64,000 bases of DNA from positions 20,448 to 84,447 of the forward strand of contig JAOBSW010000027.1 of the NCBI GenBank assembly GCA_026214975.1, in the 5' to 3' direction. Both the position numbers and the translations under genes were made by a program. The DNA is from Gentiana macrophylla. Lineage: Eukaryota; Streptophyta; Magnoliopsida; Gentianales; Gentianaceae. The notes beneath the pieces were generated by a model that ran no database searches, was not told the origin of the DNA, and saw only the letters and a program-made list of their open reading frames with translations. Below, one piece after another: positions 34,026 to 42,746 of the stretch (positions within the stretch are counted from its first letter, which is position 1; each line of letters starts with the position of its first letter).

Positions 34026-34075
34026 CGTCGAGCAAACGACGTAAAACAAAAGCGCTGAGTGGGAGGCAACCCACT
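34026..34075 (+). ncRNA. Twin RNA hairpin element, copy 2 (after accessory ORF 1)
   Basis: It begins 17 bases after the ORF stop. Hairpin 1 is CGTCG (34026-34030), loop AGCAAA, CGACG (34037-34041). Hairpin 2 is AGTGGG (34058-34063), loop AGGCAA, CCCACT (34070-34075). The linker TAAAACAAAAGCGC is nearly the same as in copy 1. The stems differ from copy 1 yet still pair, which looks like compensatory change. Confidence 0.62.
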
Positions 34076-34227
34076 GTTTTCTATTTGTTTTTATTTTGTT
34101 TTCTAGTAATTTTATGTACTCGTCGATTTAGAGTTGTATTTTTGAAGTTTTAATTAAGTTCAATAAGAAAGTGCAAATTTGAATTTAAATTATATGAAAT
34201 TTCATGATTTTTGCATTTTTCTACCTG

Positions 34228-34449
34228 GGACGCCCGTCCAGAAGGCTGGACGCCCGTCCGTCATGACCAATTACTGGACGAACGTCCACTAAGCCTGGAC
34301 GCCCGTCTGGTATTTTCCCTCCAATCCTGTATGTGATTTAAACTCTTGGACGAGCGTCTGAATAACTGGACGCCCGTCCAGTTCATCTAATTGCCCAGTG
34401 GACGCCCGTCCGGTTTCTTGGACGCCCGTCCAGCCTCTGCCTATATATA
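34228..34449 (+). promoter_or_regulatory. Candidate internal promoter: GGACGCCCGTCC cluster plus TATA box
   Basis: Eight versions of GGACG(N)2CGTCC lie between 34228 and 34432, five of them GGACGCCCGTCC exactly. A TATATATA box follows at 34442-34449. The same arrangement, motif cluster then TATA, occurs in the 5' LTR (25566-25772). The next open frame is the 468-aa ORF at 35027. Promoter activity is inferred from this resemblance only. Confidence 0.5.
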
Positions 34450-34747
34450 CTCCCTCAACGCATGAACCTTCATATTTTCTGAGTTTTAAAACGAAAAACC
34501 GTTTCCTCTCCCTCTTTTTGGCCTAAAATCTTCAATTCTAAACCATTTCGAGCGATTCAAAGTGCTATAAGCCGCTTTTGATCCCCTCTCTTCGATTTTC
34601 AAGGCCAAATTCCCCAACACACCATCTTTTTGGAGAATCAGGAGCCTCTTCAGTCCGACTTTTTGATAGAAAAATCCGATTTTGGGTGCCAATTTGGTGT
34701 TGTTAGGACTAATCTTCACCTCGATCAGCATCTACTCACCTTACTCG

Positions 34748-35018
34748 GTAAGTTAGTAACAACTTTTCTGGATTTTATTCACGTTTTTTTTGAGTTCGAT
34801 CTTTGGGTCGGCTCGTTCGCTTGAATAATACCTTAATGCGTTTTTTTTTTCTGATTTTGTGTTTCTTTCTGCTCTGTTTTGGTGATACGGTGTTGTGATG
34901 GGTGATGAATGGGGTTGTTTGGTGATGATTGTGGTTGTGGTTTGGTTGCCTTGAAATCCCGCTTTGGATGTTAAACGGGTAAATTGTGGTGAATTGGGAT
35001 TGTTTTCGTGTAGTTTAG
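34748..35018 (+). other. Candidate 5'UTR intron of the 468-aa ORF
   Basis: CTCG|GTAAGTTAG at 34748 is a near-ideal donor, and GTGTAGTTTAG|GC at 35017-35018 is a plausible acceptor eight bases before the ATG. The 271-bp interval is T-rich (about 40 percent T), as plant introns are. Splicing would join a leader starting after the TATA at 34442 to the ORF. It is inferred from sequence alone. Confidence 0.42.
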
Positions 35019-35026
35019 GCTAAATA

Positions 35027-36433
35027 ATGGTTCATAAGAAGGGAGTTGTGAAGAGACACGGTAAGGAAGTGGCTAGGGAGGCCGGAAAGAAACGAAAGGA
35101 GTTTGATCCTAATTTAGTTGATCCTAACCGGGGTGTGAGTATCCGAGAACAACCCCCTAGAGCCACCCAGACTAGGACTACTTTGAGGGATGAACCTACC
35201 TCGGAATCTGAGACGGACGATGATATCCCTTTGGTAAGGATGCCTCGAGCCCAGAAAGGTGGGGGTTCGTCTAGGGTTGAGGAGGCTGTGGATGTTACCC
35301 GGGAGGAGGAACCGGTTGAAACTAGGGCTGCTCCACCTAGAAAGAAAACCAAAACCGTACCCCCTATGCCTATGCCTCGTAGATTCGTGAATCCTAAGGC
35401 CCACGATGCTTACACCAAGCACTATTTCTCATGGACTATGTTGATAGAAAGGGCTGTATTGGAAGCTCAGGTCGATCCAGGGTTTGTCAAATTACTGAAG
35501 GACCGGAAATGGGAAGCCCTAATGACGATCCCGACTACCCCGGTGAATGGTTCCTTGGTTCGGGAATTTTACGCTAATTGTTCAGAAACCGACTTGAAAA
35601 CGAAGGTAGTTGTGGTTCGAGGGGTACAAGTTCCGTTTACACCGGATGTGATCAATAAGAAGTATGGGTTGGCAGCTTTTGAGGGTCGGGACTACAAGGA
35701 GGAGATTGTGCATAGACAGAGTTTGGGGCAGGATCCCTTGGAGGAGTTAAGGTTGAGAGTTTGCCCGGATGTGGCTTGGACGTTGAGACCGGGAGGAGAC
35801 CGGAAGGAGTTGGTTACCACGACCTGGACGGAGGATTGGAAAGTCCAGTGTCGATTTATTCAGAATCGGTTGTTGCCTAAGAACAACCTGACACACTTTC
35901 ATATTGGTGACCTAGGCATGCTGTACGCGTTGACATTTGGCCTGAACGTGGATGTGGGACAGGCATTATATGATGAGGTGGCTATTAATCAGAAGATCTA
36001 TACTCGTTGCTTGATTATCCCTCACCTGATCCACAGTCTCTGTATTGATGCCGGTGTGCCTGAGTATGGAGCCGATCACAAACCGAAGAACCCGAGGCCA
36101 ATACAGAGAGAGAAGGGTAAGCCTTCGGGTCAGTCAGAGTCAGGGGCACCGCATGAGCCTGGTACGTCATCAAGATCGCCGAAAGCGTCCTCACTTCCTA
36201 CTTCATCTCCTTCGGTTCGGATGAGGCTCAGTATGGGCAACAGTGTGCGAGACTGGCTGGAGGACATCAGGACGTCTCATAACAACATTTTGACGATTCT
36301 GCAGTGTATCAGTGAAGGCCGGTGGCCAAGGGACGTCAGAGTCTTCGATCCGAGCGTTATTGATTACCATTTTACGACGAGATCGAGCGAGGCCATCGCG
36401 GATGTTTTGAGAAATCGAGTCTTCTTCCGATGA
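35027..36433 (+). CDS. Gypsy accessory ORF 2, 468 aa, putative plant transposon protein domain
   Basis: An uninterrupted frame begins at ATG 35027 in a good context (AATAATGG). Residues 1-115 are charged and disordered, with basic patches (KRHGKEVAREAGKKRKE, PPRKKTKT) that could be nuclear signals. Residues about 118-350 form a folded domain with RRFVNPKAHDAYTKHYFSWT, VREFYANCSETDLK, VPFTPDVINKKYGL and LTHFHIGDLGMLYALTFG. This pattern matches the family annotated in plants as putative plant transposon protein, common in Athila-like elements after pol. The C-terminal 120 residues are Ser/Pro-rich, then helical. No membrane span is evident, which argues against an envelope-like protein. It is open although gag-pol is dead. 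Role unknown. Confidence 0.75.
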   Translation: MVHKKGVVKRHGKEVAREAGKKRKEFDPNLVDPNRGVSIREQPPRATQTRTTLRDEPTSESETDDDIPLVRMPRAQKGGGSSRVEEAVDVTREEEPVETRAAPPRKKTKTVPPMPMPRRFVNPKAHDAYTKHYFSWTMLIERAVLEAQVDPGFVKLLKDRKWEALMTIPTTPVNGSLVREFYANCSETDLKTKVVVVRGVQVPFTPDVINKKYGLAAFEGRDYKEEIVHRQSLGQDPLEELRLRVCPDVAWTLRPGGDRKELVTTTWTEDWKVQCRFIQNRLLPKNNLTHFHIGDLGMLYALTFGLNVDVGQALYDEVAINQKIYTRCLIIPHLIHSLCIDAGVPEYGADHKPKNPRPIQREKGKPSGQSESGAPHEPGTSSRSPKASSLPTSSPSVRMRLSMGNSVRDWLEDIRTSHNNILTILQCISEGRWPRDVRVFDPSVIDYHFTTRSSEAIADVLRNRVFFR

Positions 36434-36915
36434 AGAGCGACGACTCGTAGCTGGGATCTGCGGCACCACCATCTGGACCCTCTTCCGATCCTCCAGCTGA
36501 CGATTCTCCGGCTCCGGGGCAGTCATGATTTTATTTGTCTATTTTTGCTACTTTTTCCTTATATGATTCGTTGTAATTTTTGATATTGCTACTGTTACTT
36601 TTTCCGATGGATCATGTAAGCCATAAGGCATCAGTACATTTATTTCATATTTTCTTTCAACTGGTGAATGTATTCAATGCTTTATCTTTTGGTATAAATC
36701 GTTTTTATTATCTCTTTTCGTTCTGGTGTGTTCCCCGTTTTCCCCGAGATGGTTCCGTGTTTGTCAAGTCGTGCAGGTATATTGTTTTAGTGGTTTTATC
36801 GAGCTACATTGTATGGTTACAAGTTTCCAGTGTCACTATGTAGGCTCCGGCCTGACCGACGATTCGCATGACGATTTAACTCAGCTAAGTCTTTTACCTT
36901 CTTTTTCGTTCTGCA

Positions 36916-36933
36916 CAACATGAGGACATGTTG
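36916..36933 (+). ncRNA. Hairpin upstream of the polypurine tract
   Basis: CAACATG, loop AGGA, CATGTTG: a perfect 7-bp stem eight bases before the purine run. The AGGA loop recalls the AGGC(A) loops of the twin hairpins. Confidence 0.5.
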
Positions 36934-36941
36934 ATCTTTAA

Positions 36942-36956
36942 GTGTGGGGGAGGGGA
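36942..36956 (+). promoter_or_regulatory. Polypurine tract candidate
   Basis: GTGTGGGGGAGGGGA is the kind of purine run that primes plus-strand DNA in this branch of Gypsy elements. It is normally next to the 3' LTR; here the next recognisable LTR sequence is 570 bp downstream. Confidence 0.5.
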
Positions 36957-37529
36957 ATGATTCGTGATGTATCTATACATGTGCTTAATTCGTAATGTTT
37001 CTATGCAAAATGGGCTAAAATGAGCTAGATTTGTCAAAATTTCCCGACATTTCTGTTTTTATTTTGTCCCGAGTAGGCAATTCAATTCAATGTTCGATAT
37101 TTTTATAGTCATTTAAGCTGTATATCATATGTTTGATAAGTTAGTTGTTTCACCTGAGATCTATTTTTCACGAGCCATAGTAAATGATGAGCTAATTTAT
37201 AAAGTTATACCCCTTTTGGACGAGTGATTTCTGATTTTCTTATAAGGCATGTGCTTAGTGCTACATATATATCTTGAGATTTATGATAGTTTGTATTTAG
37301 ATCCGAAGTATATCATACTGTGAATATCTGAGGTTTGAATGTGATAAGTAACACGTAACTTATTGTCAAATGAAAAAGTTGAATTATATAAGAATAAAAT
37401 GGGTGTGTCGAAAGCTAGTCGATGATTTGAGTGCGATAGGGTATACCACGTATGTCCTATACCACTATGATGACTAAAAGCTCACGACAGTCAGGAAAAG
37501 CTGCCTTATGATTGGAGTAAGGTAGGAAA

Positions 37530-38415
37530 AGCTGCGTCTTTCTTCCTTTTATTCCAGTTTTTTTGCACTTTAGATCTAAGTAAAATTAGTTACTTTTATG
37601 CACTGTTTCTGCAAATTTGAGTTGCTGAGGATGTTCAAAAGCTAAAAGCTTCATCAAACGAGTATTGTGAAGCCATCCAACGATTGTTGATTTCGTTTTC
37701 ATCGATTATACTGTGAGTTTTTATTAAAGGTTGTTTCTCTATTCATGTTTATTATGTTTAATTGCTTTTATATCGGAAGATTTGCATGTGTTGATTGTTT
37801 ATTGTTGATGGAAATCTCTATAAACCGTAGATCACCATGAATAGGAATAGTATTTGAATCTATCCTAACGGAAGTTAATAGGTTTAATTGCTAGATTATA
37901 AACATAAGGTTACACCTTTGGTTAGAAAACGCGTTAATCTTGCATTGGAAGATAATGGATTAATAGATGAACTTTCTAAGGAACTAGGGTTCATGTTTAG
38001 ATAAGGTGAATCACAAACTAGATAAAAACCACAATATAATCGAGATAGGAAATCAATGCTTGTTGGATAGGTGGATCAATCCTCGTTTGGCTCGTTAAAC
38101 ATTAAATTTAAATCCTTGAAACTTGAATTTGTTTAGTTAGTTCACTTTTATTTGCATCTTAGATTAGTTTAGTTAAAGGTTTGCAACCCGTATTCTTCCT
38201 AGCTTTGGATTGTATCCTCTGTCTAGCTTTATTTCCAGTTTTGTTCGCTGTTTAGTTTTGTTTCGTGACATAGTTTAGGTTAGACAAAAACTAGGGTTAG
38301 CAATCGCCAGTTCCCCATAAGATCGACCCGGCATTAACCACTATTACTACGATCCTTATACTTGAGGTTAACCGGATTATTACTTGTTTGTTTTGTGTTA
38401 ATAAAATCCGTGACA
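37530..38415 (+). repeat. Gypsy 3' LTR, 5'-truncated
   Basis: It matches 25847-26730 of the 5' LTR with about nine substitutions and no large indel, and ends in the same TCCGTGACA. The first 630 bp or so, including U3 motifs and TATA, are missing. The left junction falls in GCTGCGTC. Confidence 0.92.
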
Positions 38416-38420
38416 GAGTC
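38416..38420. repeat. Target site duplication of the Gypsy element, right copy
   Basis: GAGTC, identical to 25210-25214. Confidence 0.95.
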
Positions 38421-39875
38421 CTTTGTGTAAATCAACTGAACCAATCACTTTCTTGTTCTTGACCTGCATAACACATTTGTTAGCAGAAAAAACAGCTGCA
38501 CCTTTTCTATGATTAATAAAGGCTGGTAAAGAAAAAATGGTTATACTTAAAACTAGGAATGCAAAACACATCATGTAAGACCAGCTGAGGGTTTACCCTT
38601 ACTTGTCCTATGTGTGACATAAACATTATTTCCATTAGGTAATCCCATTTTTATACCAGATGAAGGTTTGGGATTGCTTAACAGGTCTAATGATCCTACA
38701 ATGTAATATGTGGCACCGGAGTCCAAGATCCATTGTATAGATCTTACTAAATTTAGATCACCTGTCTCTGTAATAGGTGAGTAGTATGTCACAATGTCAG
38801 CAGAATGCTGTCCAACAACAAATCCTGCATGTCTAAGAGGATTATAACTCAGGTGAGCCATCAACTTATCAAGTAGTTGTGTAGTAAGATTGGGAAACCC
38901 TAGTCCAGCAAACCTATATTGGGCCTGATCTTCTTCTGCTGATTGTTCTTCCTCTTCGAAATTAGCCCTTCTTGACTTGAAACCATATGGATAGCCATGT
39001 TTCTCATAACTAGTCCCTTCAGTATGACCATTGAATCCACAAAAACTACATTGAACCTTCTTGAGATTCTTAAGTGTGGGATTTGCAGCAGATGAAGAGT
39101 TAGGTTTGCTGACTACTTGATTATGCCCCTGTCCACTTTTCTGAGACAAAAGAACCATGGATTCTTAATTTTTGGCTCTATTAGCAATATATAACTTTTG
39201 TCTTTCAAATTTAATGGCCATTGCAAACGCGTCATGAATTTCTGGAAAAGGCACCATCAATATTGCCTGTGAAACCATTGGTTCAAACTCATCCCTTAAA
39301 CCTTTGAGGAATTTCATGACATGTTCAGCCTCCATATGATCCATTAGTGTGCTAATCGCATTGCAGTGACATTGAGGATCACAGGAACAAACTGATACAG
39401 GCCTGATAGTCTTGATTTCTTCCCATAGAACCATCAATTTTATGAAGTATTGATTGACAGAATCAGTACTTTGCTTCAGCATATATATGCATCTTTTCTA
39501 GAAGATCTGAAAGCCTCAAGGCATCAACTTTAGAAAATCTAGCAGTAAGATTCTTCCAAACTGCATGTGCACTCTTGAAGTACATCAAACTCTGGGCAAT
39601 GGCGTTCTCTACAGAATTCAAGATCCATGATCTCACCATTGTGCCACATTGTCTCCATGCATGGAAATCTACTGAATTTGCTTCTGGCCTTTTGATTGTG
39701 CCATCTACGAAGCCAATTTTATTCTTGGGGATTAACACTATCTCCATAAACATTTTCCATGGATTATAGTTGTTGCCACATTCATTAATGGCTGAACAAG
39801 AACTAAAGATGGATTCTCATTAGGATGAACATAAAATGGACTGGAGGGATTTATTACTTGTTTCTTAGCTTCCAT
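38421..39875 (-). pseudogene. Copia-B gag, zinc knuckle and protease
   Basis: On the minus strand gag starts at about 39875 (MEAKKQVINPSSPFYVHP). It continues through WILNSVENAIAQSLMYF and LTARFSKVDALRLSDL (39463-39753), QYFIKLMVLWEEIKTIRPV and FLKGLRDEFEPM (39165-39482), and the knuckle CSFCGFNGHTEG (near 39055). The aspartic protease motif WILDSGATYY lies near 38715-38745. The gag-preintegrase region begins near 38470 and is cut by the Gypsy insertion at 38420. The knuckle has serine-tyrosine in place of the final cysteine. One frame change separates the two gag halves. Confidence 0.88.
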
Positions 39876-40085
39876 GGCTATCAAAAACTCCAGAAATGAT
39901 CACAAATCAACAATGAAATTGAAATTACAGAAAACAACGATCAAGAAATGATCAAAAACTTAGGAAAATGATGACAGATTGCTCTCAAGAAACTGAAATC
40001 TCAGAAAAAGAAGAAGAATACTCTTAAGATTCTTCAAAGACTGGAGAGAAAATGCAGGAAAGCATTTAGAAATTCTCAAATTTCT

Positions 40086-40097
40086 GCTCTGATACCA
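40086..40097 (-). promoter_or_regulatory. Copia-B primer-binding site
   Basis: TGGTATCAGAGC on the minus strand, complementary to the initiator Met tRNA 3' end, next to the LTR start at 40098. Confidence 0.9.
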
Positions 40098-40409
40098 TGA
40101 TGAAGTTTATAGAATCATAAACTGAAAGTTAAATGCAGAATTATTATCGATGAACTGAAAGTTACAGGTTGGATTGTAATGTAGCTGATCATGGGGTATT
40201 TATAACTATATGCACCTCATGAATCAGTTAGAAGTAATTTAAAAACGGTTACTACAAATTATAACTGAATATCCGCTTTCTACATTACACTATACTAGAC
40301 TACTCAGCAGGCTGTTGTCCTCATACTGTCAGCAGGATGATGTGCCTTTATTAGCAGAGTGTATTAGCTGACTTCACTCAGCATTCCCTGCAGCCTCTAA
40401 ACTGTAACA
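40098..40409 (-). repeat. Copia-B 5' LTR
   Basis: TG...CA ends (TGATGAAG...CTGTAACA), 312 bp, matching 22040-22356 except at the far end. Confidence 0.88.
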
Positions 40410-41091
40410 TTCAGCTACCCCATTCTGCTGAGGAGTATTCCTGACAGTATGGTGTCTGGAAGTACCCTCATTCCTGCAAAATTCATCAAACTCATACCAG
40501 CAGAATTCCAGATCATTATCTGTATGAAGCCTCTTGGTCTTCTTCCCTGTCTAATTCTCCACTAGCGCCTTTCATTGCTTGAAATTATTGAATGACTCAC
40601 TCATGTGCTTCATCGTCACCACCTAAGTCATCCTTGAATACTATGAAAGACTCAAAATGCCAATGATTCCACCCTTGATGGACCCGAGCAATCAGAATGG
40701 ATATAATCAAGTGAAGATTTTGTCTTGCGTACCACTTTTGAGAACTTGCTCCTATGAAGCTTCCCAAACACACAGTGCTCACAGAAATCCAGATGCTTGA
40801 CCTTATACCTCCCAAAAGAAGATTTCTCTTAGAAAGAACATGCTTTCTCCTTTCACTTGTATGAACCAGTCTCATACGCCACAGCTTGGTTTGTTGTGAC
40901 TGGTGAAACTCAACAAATGCCACAGTAGCAGACCCAGACACAGAAAACCCTTGTAAAATATACAAAGTCCCCCTCTTGACTCCCTTGAGTACCACAGTTA
41001 AATCTTTGTAGACATTCAACACTCCACCTTCACTCTTGAAATTGAACCCCTTGTTGTCCAGTAGACTAAGAGATACCAAATTTTTGGTCAT
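40410..41091 (-). pseudogene. Copia-A gag-preintegrase and integrase N-terminal half
   Basis: The minus-strand frame 40597-41091 starts MTKNLVSLSLLDNKGFNFKS and has TLYILQGFSVSG, as in Copia-C. Beyond a shift the integrase reads FCEHCVFGKLHRSKFS-like, and at 40410-40440 it ends in NGVAE where Copia-B is inserted. The histidine region is changed from LGHTSE to LVHTSE. Frames are broken at several points. Confidence 0.82.
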
Positions 41092-42130
41092 CTATGGAAC
41101 ATGTCTCACATTCTTCAATGTGTGAGAATTTACCATCCTATGTCCTCACTTTCACTAAGCCAATCCCCATTTTCTTGCTAACCTTGATGTTGGCCATAAA
41201 AATATGTCCTCTATCTATCTGCTCATAGCTTGAGAACCACTCCTTGTGTGGACACATATGATAGGATGCTCCAGAGTCCATAATCCACACATCCCGATGA
41301 TGTGCTGACTCTCCTGCCACCAGAACCAAATCCTCATCTGAGACATAGGCATCTGCTATAACAGTTGTTGTATAACTGCTCCCATGTTGTTTCTTCATCT
41401 TTGGACGATTGGATATCCAATGCCCCTGCTCCTTACAGTAATTGCAGACATCTATGGACTTAGGACCTTTGGACCCTGTCTTCTTGGACTTATGCTTTCC
41501 AGACTGCCCATGCCCTTTCTCACTATTGCTGCTGACTTCCAAGCCAGTTGCCTGACTACCTGCCCCCGATACTTTATGTCTCAGATCCCTAGCATGTAAA
41601 GCTGACCATACATCCTCCAAAGCCAATGTATCATTCCCAACTATGAAAGAGTGCACAAAGTTCTCATATGATGCCAGTAAAGAACCAACATGATTAGAGC
41701 TGCATCTTCATCCTCAATCTTCACATCAATATTCCTCAAATTCAGCAATATTGTGTCCAGCTGATCAAGATGATCTCTCAAACGAGTCCTTTCGTGCATC
41801 CTCCGTTGAAAGATCCGCTCAAAGAAGAACTTGTTGGTCAATGACTTAGTCATACACAGGCTTTCTAGCTTTGACCATAGCCCAGCAACGGTGTCCTCTC
41901 CAGCAACTTCTATGATAACATCATAATACAAGCACAACATAATGTTTGAATGTATTTTTTCCTCCAGACTGGTCATCTCATTGGAACTGGCATCCCTTTT
42001 ACCAGATAAAGGAGCCCACAACCCTTGTTGTGTCAACAAGGTCCGCATCTTGATTTTTCATAGACTGAAACTGTTCCTTCCTGTAAATTTGTCGATTTTC
42101 ACGTTCATTTCCGGTATCTTTTCTTGTCAA
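41092..42130 (-). pseudogene. Copia-A gag and protease
   Basis: Gag N-terminus lies near 42060-42110 (KIDKFTGRNSFSL, then a stop, then IKMRTLLTQQGLWAPLSGKR). The UBN2-type gag core is at 41641-42048. The frame 41138-41656 carries the zinc knuckle CNYCKEQGHWISNR, whose last ligand is Arg in place of Cys, and protease WIMDSGASYHMCPHKEWF near 41250-41290. Gag and the knuckle-protease frame are joined by a shift near 41650. It is the counterpart of Copia-C at 1600-2580. Confidence 0.88.
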
Positions 42131-42233
42131 AGAACAGACATTTGATCATAAAATCCTAGCACCGTCCATGGTCCTTGTGAAGATCAGCTCCGTTCAACAA
42201 TAGATTCCTTAAACCTACGGTATGATGCCCATT

Positions 42234-42746
42234 TGTTATAACAGACAACAAGCAAAGAACAAACACAAAAGCAATCTGGGAAATGGAGAATCAACAAAGT
42301 ACATAAACAAGAAGAACACGGTGATTTAACGCGGTTTTCGGTGTTGTGACGACTACTTCACGGACAGAAACATAGATATATAGTTTACTATGCACAGAAA
42401 TTCATGAAGATTCACAGTACATTGATTACAATGATTGAGTATTTATAGCCTTAGAAATCTAACCGTAGCCACCATTATGACTCTTTCGGAATTTCCATAA
42501 ATGCCCAGATGTGACTCAGCTCAACTGAGTCACCAGCCATGCAACCATGCGGCTCAGAAGTAGAACTCAGCAGCATTCAACAGACTCGGCAGTCTCACTC
42601 TACTGACAGATGGATCTTAGTTGACACTTCACTCAGTTGACCTTCCAGATTTGAATACTTTTGATCAACAGATCATCATTCTCAACTGACCCCACGTTTA
42701 GTTACACCAGATGTAGAGATCAAGTCACACTTAACAACACTAACCA
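42234..42746 (-). repeat. Copia-A 5' LTR
   Basis: TGTTATAACAG start and ACTAACCA end, 513 bp, sharing blocks with 19384-19862 and 2685-3293. The primer site inside it is too decayed to recognise. Confidence 0.78.

Larger units (their letters stand above)
36434..37529 (+). other. Gypsy 3' untranslated region and truncated LTR junction
   Basis: Noncoding stretch after accessory ORF 2. It contains a hairpin and polypurine tract candidate at 36916-36956. The sequence from 36957 to 37529 does not resemble the first 630 bp of the 5' LTR, so either the LTR start was lost or this stretch replaced it. Confidence 0.6.
25215..38415 (+). mobile_element. Athila-like Ty3/Gypsy retrotransposon nested in Copia-B
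   Basis: The element begins TGTTAAGGGTG and ends TCCGTGACA, with GAGTC target duplications outside. It has a 5' LTR, a tRNA-Asp primer site, a 600-bp leader, gag, protease, reverse transcriptase, RNase H, integrase, two extra ORFs, a polypurine tract candidate and a 3' LTR that has lost its first 630 bp or so. The primer type, CDLGAS protease motif, leader and extra ORFs after pol point to the Athila/Tat branch. Gag-pol is broken in many places while the LTRs are about 99 percent alike over the shared part. Confidence 0.92.
22040..40409 (-). mobile_element. Copia-B: Ty1/Copia retrotransposon nested in Copia-A
   Basis: The LTRs at 22040-22356 and 40098-40409 both begin TGATGAAGTTTATAGAAT on the plus strand and share most of their length. 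Primer site TGGTATCAGAGC lies at 40086-40097 (minus) directly inside the right LTR, which is therefore the 5' LTR. It sits between the Copia-A codons for GVAE and RLYQ. Only TTC is shared at the two edges, so the target duplication has decayed. It is itself split by a Gypsy element at 25215-38420. Confidence 0.88.
19384..42746 (-). mobile_element. Copia-A: full-span Ty1/Copia retrotransposon, host of the nest
   Basis: The outer element has a 3' LTR at 19384-19862 and a 5' LTR at 42234-42746, with coding sequence on the minus strand between them. It is split by Copia-B (22040-40409), which lies within the integrase. The flanks TTTAT (left) and TTTAA (right) could be a decayed 5-bp target duplication. 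LTRs are clearly diverged from each other, and gag-pol has many lesions, so this is the oldest layer of the nest. Confidence 0.85.

Noticed and set aside
22040..40409. Possibility that the nested blocks are independent neighbours and not insertions
   Set aside because: Coding sequence joins across each break, and the innermost insertion has exact GAGTC duplications.
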